A stretch of DNA of 19,517 bases from Candidatus Atribacteria bacterium (lineage in GTDB: Bacteria; Bipolaricaulota; Bipolaricaulia; UBA7950; UBA9294), in the NCBI GenBank assembly GCA_004525685.1, contig SPBW01000021.1, forward strand, positions 1 through 19,517. Reading direction: 5' to 3'. The position numbers and the translations under genes were made by a program. Shown piece after piece: positions 14,401 through 19,517 of the stretch (positions are counted from its first letter, which is position 1; every line of letters starts with the position of its first letter). Under the pieces are notes generated by a model. The model did not search any database. It saw nothing but the letters and a program-made list of their open reading frames with translations, and was not told where the DNA came from.

Positions 14401-16256
14401 TAGGCAGCTCCGTCCTTGAGAATACGTTCCTCAACCCAGCCCGTGTCCAGTACTGCAATTCCCAGGCCTCCAGGGCCAGCGTGGCTCCCGATAGCAGGAG
14501 TTGTGTCCGTGATCCACACGATGGCCTCGGAGAAGCTGTTCAAGATAGCGGCTTGAACCTGTGTTGCCAGATCCAGGGCAGCCGAATGACTGATGACGAA
14601 CATGGGGCGCTGCATGCTTCTGGCTGCCTTCAATATGCGTTGGAGCACGCGTTTGCGTGCGGCACGTTTGCCTAGAATCTTTGCGGCAGGAACTAGATTG
14701 CCGTCAGTCACTGTAAGTACAGGCAACAAGTGAAGGAGCTTGGCCACTCGTCCTTGAAGCGGAGACACCCTCCCGCCGCGGACGAAGTATTCGATCGAGG
14801 GAACATAGACGAAGGTACTTGTCTCCTTTGCAGCGCGATTTGCGATAGCTGTGCACTCTGCGGCGGACAATCCTGCCTTTGCTGCCTGGGCCGTCGCCCA
14901 CATGACCAACCCTTCAGCAGCAGACGCGGAGCGGCTGTCCAGAACGGCAATCGGCACGCCGGTATCGCGCGAAACCTGTTTAGCTGCGACGTTCGCTGAC
15001 TGCCACGTACCTGATAGCTCTGCTGATAGATGAACAGACAGGATACTGGAATACGTAGTCGCGAGATGTCGATAGAGAGTCAAGAAGTCGATCGGCTTGG
15101 GTTGAGACGTCTTGGGCAAATCCTCTGCAGTTTGAAGCCGCTTGTAGAACTGGGTGGGTGTGATATCTACGCGATCAAGAAGGGATTCATCCCCGAATAC
15201 GATCTGGACGGGCACAACGTGGATATGCTCTTGCGTCAAGAATTGCATGGGCAAGTCGCATGCAGAATCTGTAACCAGCGCGATCCCCTCACGTCCGGAA
15301 AGGTCCGAAGCGGCGTCTGTATCACCAATGCTGGCGAGCATGTCTTCGACCTTCTGGCTGGCGATCGTTCCAACCTGCGACAAGAGCTCTAGTACATAGG
15401 CGGGTGCGTTGGTGTGGACGTGGGCGTGAATCTCGTGTCGATCTCCTGCGACGACGACAGAGTCTCCGAAATCGCTGAGCCTCCTCAATAGGTCCGTTCT
15501 GTCGATGTCTTCTCCCCAAACAACGGCTTCTGTGCAGTAGCGGAAACTGATCTTGACAGGCGCGGGCTTGGGGGCGTCGCTCTTCTCTTCATCGGATAGT
15601 TCGAATGAATCGCTGTCCTGGACGCCCGAATGGAAGAAGTCGCGGATTCCCTCAAGAAAATGCACGAACCCGAGCGCGCCCGCATCCACCACCCCAGCCC
15701 GTTTGAGTTCCGCGAGCCGTTCCGTCGTCATCTCCAGGGAGCGCCGTGCGATCGACAGGCCTTCATCGAGCAAGGCCTTGAAATCGGGTAAGCGTTCAGC
15801 GTGATTGACCAAATGGTCGGCAACATCGCTAATGACCGTCAGAATTGTCCCTTCGCGAGGTTGTGCCAACGCTTCTCGAGCGCGAACGGCTGCACTCCGT
15901 AACGCTTCTGCAAATCGCTGCATGGAGAGTTGCACAGAGTCAGCGATCTCTTCTCTCAATCCTTGAAAGAATTGGGCAAAGATGACGCCGGAGTTGCCCT
16001 GGGCCCCTGTGAGCGCGCTGGTGGCAACGGTTGAACTAACAGCTGCCAGCGACGGCAACGGCTGCCGCAACCCTTCGAGAACGGCACGCATGGTCATCGC
16101 AAGGTTCGTGCCTGTATCCTTATCAGGAACAGGGAATACGTTGATTCGATCCAGATGCTCACGATGTGCGATGACGCGGTGGGCGCCAGCCATGATGAGC
16201 TCGCGCAGTGATTCCTGATTCAGGACTCGCGTTTCTGACCCTCTTGAAGTGGACAT
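14400..16256 (-). CDS. DhaL-DegV fusion, fatty acid kinase (FakA-FakB) like
   Basis: 618 residues joining what are usually two proteins. The DhaL/DAK2 kinase domain (about 10-205) has NVFPVPDKDTGTN (39-51, metal/ATP aspartates), GAQGNSG (84-90) and VVDAGALGF. The FakA middle domain (about 236-310) has FRYCTEAVVWG and HAHVHTNAP. A DegV/FakB lipid-binding domain (about 324-618) has LVTDSACDLP, KTSQPKP (382-388), SAELSGTW (411-418), IEYFVRGGRVS and GSHAGPGGLG (590-599). In Firmicutes FakB presents a fatty acid that FakA phosphorylates to acyl-phosphate; the usual FakA C-terminal region appears replaced by the DegV domain. plsY, which consumes acyl-phosphate, follows with one base of overlap. The function is inferred from family and context; a different lipid or hydroxy substrate is possible. 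The mRNA is predicted to be leaderless. Confidence 0.92.
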   Translation of the reverse strand: MSTSRGSETRVLNQESLRELIMAGAHRVIAHREHLDRINVFPVPDKDTGTNLAMTMRAVLEGLRQPLPSLAAVSSTVATSALTGAQGNSGVIFAQFFQGLREEIADSVQLSMQRFAEALRSAAVRAREALAQPREGTILTVISDVADHLVNHAERLPDFKALLDEGLSIARRSLEMTTERLAELKRAGVVDAGALGFVHFLEGIRDFFHSGVQDSDSFELSDEEKSDAPKPAPVKISFRYCTEAVVWGEDIDRTDLLRRLSDFGDSVVVAGDRHEIHAHVHTNAPAYVLELLSQVGTIASQKVEDMLASIGDTDAASDLSGREGIALVTDSACDLPMQFLTQEHIHVVPVQIVFGDESLLDRVDITPTQFYKRLQTAEDLPKTSQPKPIDFLTLYRHLATTYSSILSVHLSAELSGTWQSANVAAKQVSRDTGVPIAVLDSRSASAAEGLVMWATAQAAKAGLSAAECTAIANRAAKETSTFVYVPSIEYFVRGGRVSPLQGRVAKLLHLLPVLTVTDGNLVPAAKILGKRAARKRVLQRILKAARSMQRPMFVISHSAALDLATQVQAAILNSFSEAIVWITDTTPAIGSHAGPGGLGIAVLDTGWVEERILKDGAA

Positions 16257-16264
16257 GTTCCTCG

Positions 16265-16293
16265 ATCATACGTAATGAAATCGTCGACGGCAA
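16265..16293 (-). promoter_or_regulatory. Promoter predicting a leaderless mRNA for the DhaL-DegV gene
   Basis: On the minus strand TTGCCG (16293-16288), 17 nt, TATGAT (16270-16265). Only 8 nt separate the -10 from the ATG at 16256, so transcription should begin at or within a base or two of the start codon. The GAGGA in between is too close to the ATG to act as a ribosome-binding site. Confidence 0.65.
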
Positions 16294-16315
16294 AAGGTAG
16301 CTGACATTCCAAGAC

Positions 16316-16348
16316 GCAGGGCCCAGACGATCACTGTCTGAGCCCTGC
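16316..16348 (-). terminator. Strong hairpin after the surface-protein gene
   Basis: A 13-pair stem (GCAGGGC, a T.G wobble, CAGAC; loop AGTGATC; GTCTG and GCCCTGC) begins 11 nt after the surface-protein stop. It is followed by GTCTTGG rather than a T run, so intrinsic termination may be weak; it could protect the 3' end or work with Rho. It separates this gene from the downstream kinase promoter. Confidence 0.5.
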
Positions 16349-16359
16349 ATCAGTTGGTT

Positions 16360-19300
16360 CTACTCGAGAACGGAGATGGGAATCAATACGGTCTGACCTT
16401 CGCCATAGACAACCCAAACGAGGTAGTCGCCGGGAACGAGCCCAGCCGTATCGACGCCGAGCCAATAGGTGTCATTGGCATAGCGACTGGCGAACGAGTA
16501 GACGGGTTGAATGCCCCCGCCTCCACCGATGGCGTCAGTCGATGCAACGATGCCAGGGCGTGTGATTCGAATCCAAGGCCAGCCTGTCTCACGGCGTGTC
16601 TCTCGTGAAAGATCGAGTCCGACTTCCAGTCGCGCGCCAGCCAAGGTCTTGGCTGCATTGAGATCGATGAACAACTGCATCTCCTCAAGTGTCTGCGAGT
16701 TCACGATATCCGAGGACGCGACCAGAGGGCGGCCGTTTGCGTCGAGACCTCTTGTGATGATGCCGAGGTTGGTGTGCCAGTTGTCTCGCTCATCCTCGCC
16801 GAGAGGATCGATTCGCTCCATGGTGCCGCGAGTCAGCAGGTCGCCTGCCGGCCAATGGCCTTCATAGCTAGCGAAGGCATTGGCTGTGTCGACGACCTCA
16901 CCGACCGCATCGAGCAACTCGATGATGTCGCCGTCATCCGAAAGCTCCATCAGATACGGAGATACGGTGTCGTAGATGAGGTCGGCATCGATGTTGCTGA
17001 CCGTTTGGTCGCTTCGCCGCTCGAGCAGCATGTAGCTCTCATCGAAGTCGACGGGACGAGCCACCACAAGCCAGGATAGGTCGTCGACTTCGCGCTTAAC
17101 GAAGTCCACTGCCAGCTCGGGTTCGCGATACGTTGCGTCGCAGAGAGGCGTTGCGCTTGCTTGCAGTTCTCCCGACAGCGGAACGATCTTCCACTCGAAG
17201 TCATCCGGTGTCACCGGCTGCTTCACCCTCCATCGCAGCACCCATCCCGTCAAATCAACGGGCTCGCCACCGATGTTGCGAAGCTCGATCCACTCGTCGT
17301 CGGGATTGGCAGCCGTGCCAGCCCAAGCGATTTCTGAGATGATGACCTTCCCCTCGCACTCTTCGGAGGATCCACCGCCACCGCCACCATCACCGACAGT
17401 GACGTCAGCGCTGTCTTGGTTGTTGGCGGGGGATGGATCTTCGACCTCGTTCTGAATGATCAGCGCGGTGTTGGTCAATGTCGTCCCCGCTGTTCCAACA
17501 TCTGTTTGAGCAGACAGCGTGAAGGATGCTGATTCTCCAACAATAAGAGTTCCTACGTTCCAAGCGTTCGTCACTGGATTGTAGTCGCCGCCGGACGTAT
17601 CCGATGCGTACGTCAAGCCGATAGGGAGTGTGTCTTCCAAAACGATTCCTGTCGATGTGTACGGTCCGCCGTTGTACACGCTGATTGTGAACACGACGAT
17701 GTCTTGCTCGTTCGGATTGGCGCTGTCTACATTCTTGATGACCAATAGATCGGCGATGGGCGTGTCGATGAATATGACGGCATCGTCGTTGTCATCCTCA
17801 GAAACCATCATCGCGTTGCCCGGCACCGAGTCAATATCATCTTGATCTGCGACCGAGACCTCAGCCGGGCTTTCGTAAGGTCCATCCTCCAACACTTGCG
17901 CGGTGATGGACAGCGTAGCACTCGATCCTGCCGGCAAGTTGCCGACGAACCACTGGCTGGTGACACCGGTGTAGGCGTATGTGCCTTGGCTAGTGGCAAA
18001 GCCCACGAATGAATATCCCGCCGGCAGTGTGTCGGTCACCACCACACCGGTGGCATCCGCGAAGTTGGGGCCGTTAGAAACCCGAATCGTAAAGGTCACC
18101 AATTCACCCACTGCAGGACTCACGTTGTCCACTGTCTTGATCAGAGACAGGTCGATATCAGTTCGCCTGAGGCCAAAGTCCGCGTCGAGATCATTCGATG
18201 CGATGGTCGCAGAGACGACGTCAGGCGTTGTGAGGGCATAATGAGCCAATGAAGGGCTAGTCAGATCGATCTCGACGAAGTAATCCCCTTCGTAAAGATC
18301 CTTGAAGTAGTAATTGCCGAACGAATCCGTGGAGGCTTCCTCAAGGAATGCCCCCGTTGGATCCAGCAACATGAGTCGCACACTTGGGATACCCAGACCG
18401 ACCTCATTCTGCAAGCCATCACCGTCGACGTCATTCCATACGTAGTCGCCTATCGTCCCTGTTCCAGGGCCGAAGCCGAAGTTCACATTCGAGACTGCAG
18501 CGGAAATGACGATAGGCATGGTCGGCACATACGTCACCGTGTAGCCGACGGGCATATCTGGATCCGTTTCGTCGATATCAAGAACATAGTTGCCGGGCGT
18601 GACGGCGTTGAAAATGTACGAACCATCAGGATTGGTCACTTTGGATCGAAGAATGAACGTTCCTGTTGCATCGAGAAGACGGACGGATAGAGACCCAATG
18701 CCAATCTCTCCGGCATCAATGGTGCCGTTTCGGTTGATGTCTGCCCATGCGCGTCCAGACACACTAGGACTTGCCGGAATATCTACTGAATGCGAACCCT
18801 CCACAGAGGGAGTCTCATCCGAGACTGCGGTGGCGGTATTCAACAGGGGGCCGGGAAAGTCGTTCTGAACGACGGTGTAGGTTGGAGTTATCGTCACACT
18901 GCCGCCAACGGCGATGTCGCCTACGTTCTGGTTGGCAATCCCTAGCTTGGCGTCGCTAAGGATGACGTTATGCAAGGTCACATTCCCGGTATTGGTGACG
19001 GTAATTGTGTAGGTGATCAGTTGCCCAATCGTTGCAGATGCCTGACCAGTCTTTTCTATCGCGATTGCCGGAGCAGCATCAATAGTGACCGTCTCATCGT
19101 CAGTGGTGGTGACATCGTTGTTGTCGGGGTCCTTACCGGTGGCAGTGGCGGTGTTGTCCTTGAAGCCGGCGTCGATGTCGTTCTGGGTTAGCACGTAGCT
19201 CGCAGTGAAGGTGGTCGTGTCTATCGCTCCTGCTGCCAGCGAGGCTAGCGGACCACCAGTGACTGTCACCTTGGGATCAGTCACTGTGACGTTGGTCAGA

Positions 19301-19517
19301 GTCACATTCCCGGTGTTGGTCACCGCGAAGATGTAGGTGATCTTGTCGCCAACATTGGCGAGACCGTTAGGCGCACCGACAGTCATGTCGAGGGTGCCCG
19401 TCTTGATCAGCGCGATCGACGGAAGGTAAACCACTGTCTTGTCGTTCTCAAAGTTGCTGTCGTCGTCAGACAGATCGGTGACAGGGCCGCCGACGGGCGG
19501 TGTGCCTGTAGCTAGCG
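16360..19517 (-). CDS. Large repetitive surface protein (DUF11 / SdrD-B-like / lamin-tail), N-terminus outside window
   Basis: 1051 complete codons remain; the frame is open through the window edge, so the apparent GTG at 19434 is not the true start. Counting from the edge: the end of one DUF11-type repeat (ATGTPPVGGPVTDLSDDDS), two further repeats (about 34-146 and 150-247; TNTGNVTL in each), two SdrD-B-like beta-sandwich units (about 250-348, 352-449) with calcium-loop signatures DINRNGTIDAGE and DVDGDGLQNE, then two DUF11 units (about 455-585, 590-707; TDTLPAGYSF and EDTLPIGLTY). A GDGGGGGGSS linker precedes a lamin-tail domain (about 720-880; VIISEIAWAG, DEWIELRN). The final 130 residues are beta-rich and end in PISVLE. 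There is no LPXTG, transmembrane segment or recognised sorting tail. Likely an extracellular adhesive or structural stalk; function not known. Confidence 0.9.
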   Translation of the reverse strand, partial: LATGTPPVGGPVTDLSDDDSNFENDKTVVYLPSIALIKTGTLDMTVGAPNGLANVGDKITYIFAVTNTGNVTLTNVTVTDPKVTVTGGPLASLAAGAIDTTTFTASYVLTQNDIDAGFKDNTATATGKDPDNNDVTTTDDETVTIDAAPAIAIEKTGQASATIGQLITYTITVTNTGNVTLHNVILSDAKLGIANQNVGDIAVGGSVTITPTYTVVQNDFPGPLLNTATAVSDETPSVEGSHSVDIPASPSVSGRAWADINRNGTIDAGEIGIGSLSVRLLDATGTFILRSKVTNPDGSYIFNAVTPGNYVLDIDETDPDMPVGYTVTYVPTMPIVISAAVSNVNFGFGPGTGTIGDYVWNDVDGDGLQNEVGLGIPSVRLMLLDPTGAFLEEASTDSFGNYYFKDLYEGDYFVEIDLTSPSLAHYALTTPDVVSATIASNDLDADFGLRRTDIDLSLIKTVDNVSPAVGELVTFTIRVSNGPNFADATGVVVTDTLPAGYSFVGFATSQGTYAYTGVTSQWFVGNLPAGSSATLSITAQVLEDGPYESPAEVSVADQDDIDSVPGNAMMVSEDDNDDAVIFIDTPIADLLVIKNVDSANPNEQDIVVFTISVYNGGPYTSTGIVLEDTLPIGLTYASDTSGGDYNPVTNAWNVGTLIVGESASFTLSAQTDVGTAGTTLTNTALIIQNEVEDPSPANNQDSADVTVGDGGGGGGSSEECEGKVIISEIAWAGTAANPDDEWIELRNIGGEPVDLTGWVLRWRVKQPVTPDDFEWKIVPLSGELQASATPLCDATYREPELAVDFVKREVDDLSWLVVARPVDFDESYMLLERRSDQTVSNIDADLIYDTVSPYLMELSDDGDIIELLDAVGEVVDTANAFASYEGHWPAGDLLTRGTMERIDPLGEDERDNWHTNLGIITRGLDANGRPLVASSDIVNSQTLEEMQLFIDLNAAKTLAGARLEVGLDLSRETRRETGWPWIRITRPGIVASTDAIGGGGGIQPVYSFASRYANDTYWLGVDTAGLVPGDYLVWVVYGEGQTVLIPISVLE
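18977..19320 (-). repeat. DNA-level repeat between tandem DUF11 units
   Basis: The 20-base segments at 18977-18996 and 19301-19320 differ at one position (gtcacattcccggtRttggt on the plus strand) and sit 324 nt, or 108 codons, apart. They encode TNTGNVTL in successive repeats. The flanking similarity is weaker at DNA level, so the domains are old duplicates with one conserved core. Confidence 0.7.

Noticed and set aside
16316..16348. Hairpin as a plus-strand terminator
   Set aside because: No plus-strand gene precedes it; it is better explained as the 3' end of the minus-strand surface protein.
18970..19340. Possible CRISPR-like or mobile repeat
   Set aside because: The repeat is in frame, 108 codons apart and encodes the conserved core of tandem protein domains.

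Overview
This is a gene-dense bacterial chromosomal segment with no tRNA, rRNA, mobile element or CRISPR array that I can see. It holds core housekeeping genes interleaved with secreted or surface proteins that are poorly conserved. By eye the base composition is moderately G+C-rich and even across the window. A small predicted beta-barrel protein, a CsgG/FlgT-like secreted protein and MurJ suggest an envelope with peptidoglycan and probably an outer membrane. The gene for a DhaL-DegV (FakA-FakB type) fusion, the surface protein built from DUF11, SdrD-B-like and lamin-tail domains, and the unusual gene order point away from the best-studied phyla. A Bipolaricaulota/Acetothermia-like, Thermotogota, Deinococcota or Chloroflexota relative is possible, but I cannot settle this without a tree.

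Layout. (1) About 6.8 kb down to 1, minus strand: folP - yceD-like (DUF177) - ruvC - polA - a secreted CARDB/CsgG/FlgT-like protein - a small predicted beta-barrel protein - the first 21 complete codons of glmM, cut by the window edge. The genes overlap by 4, 4 and 14 nt at the top and are closely spaced below, so this looks like one long transcript combining folate synthesis, DNA repair and recombination, envelope proteins and amino-sugar synthesis. (2) 6.86-10.6 kb, plus strand, divergent from folP: rplI (ribosomal protein L9) - a secreted protein with a copper-amine-oxidase-N-like domain and a degenerate phosphodiester-glycosidase-like region - murJ. It is preceded by a near-consensus sigma-70 promoter. 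(3) 16.26 down to 10.63 kb, minus strand: the fused fatty-acid-kinase-like gene overlaps plsY by one base; ftsH, with its own strong promoter, overlaps dxr by 4 nt. dxr converges on murJ with 24 nt between them. (4) 16.36-19.5 kb, minus strand: a large repetitive surface protein open at its N-terminal end, followed by a strong hairpin.

How they work together. The kinase fusion and PlsY are adjacent steps in activating fatty acids to acyl-phosphate and loading them on glycerol-3-phosphate, so the pair looks like a compact exogenous or recycled fatty-acid incorporation module. FtsH (membrane proteolysis), Dxr (MEP isoprenoid pathway, supplying the undecaprenyl carrier), MurJ (lipid II flipping) and GlmM (amino-sugar supply) all serve envelope construction. 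Four start regions carry sigma-70-like promoter elements. In at least one case, and perhaps two, the -10 lies 8 nt before an ATG, which predicts a leaderless mRNA. No stretch over 300 bases lacks a gene.
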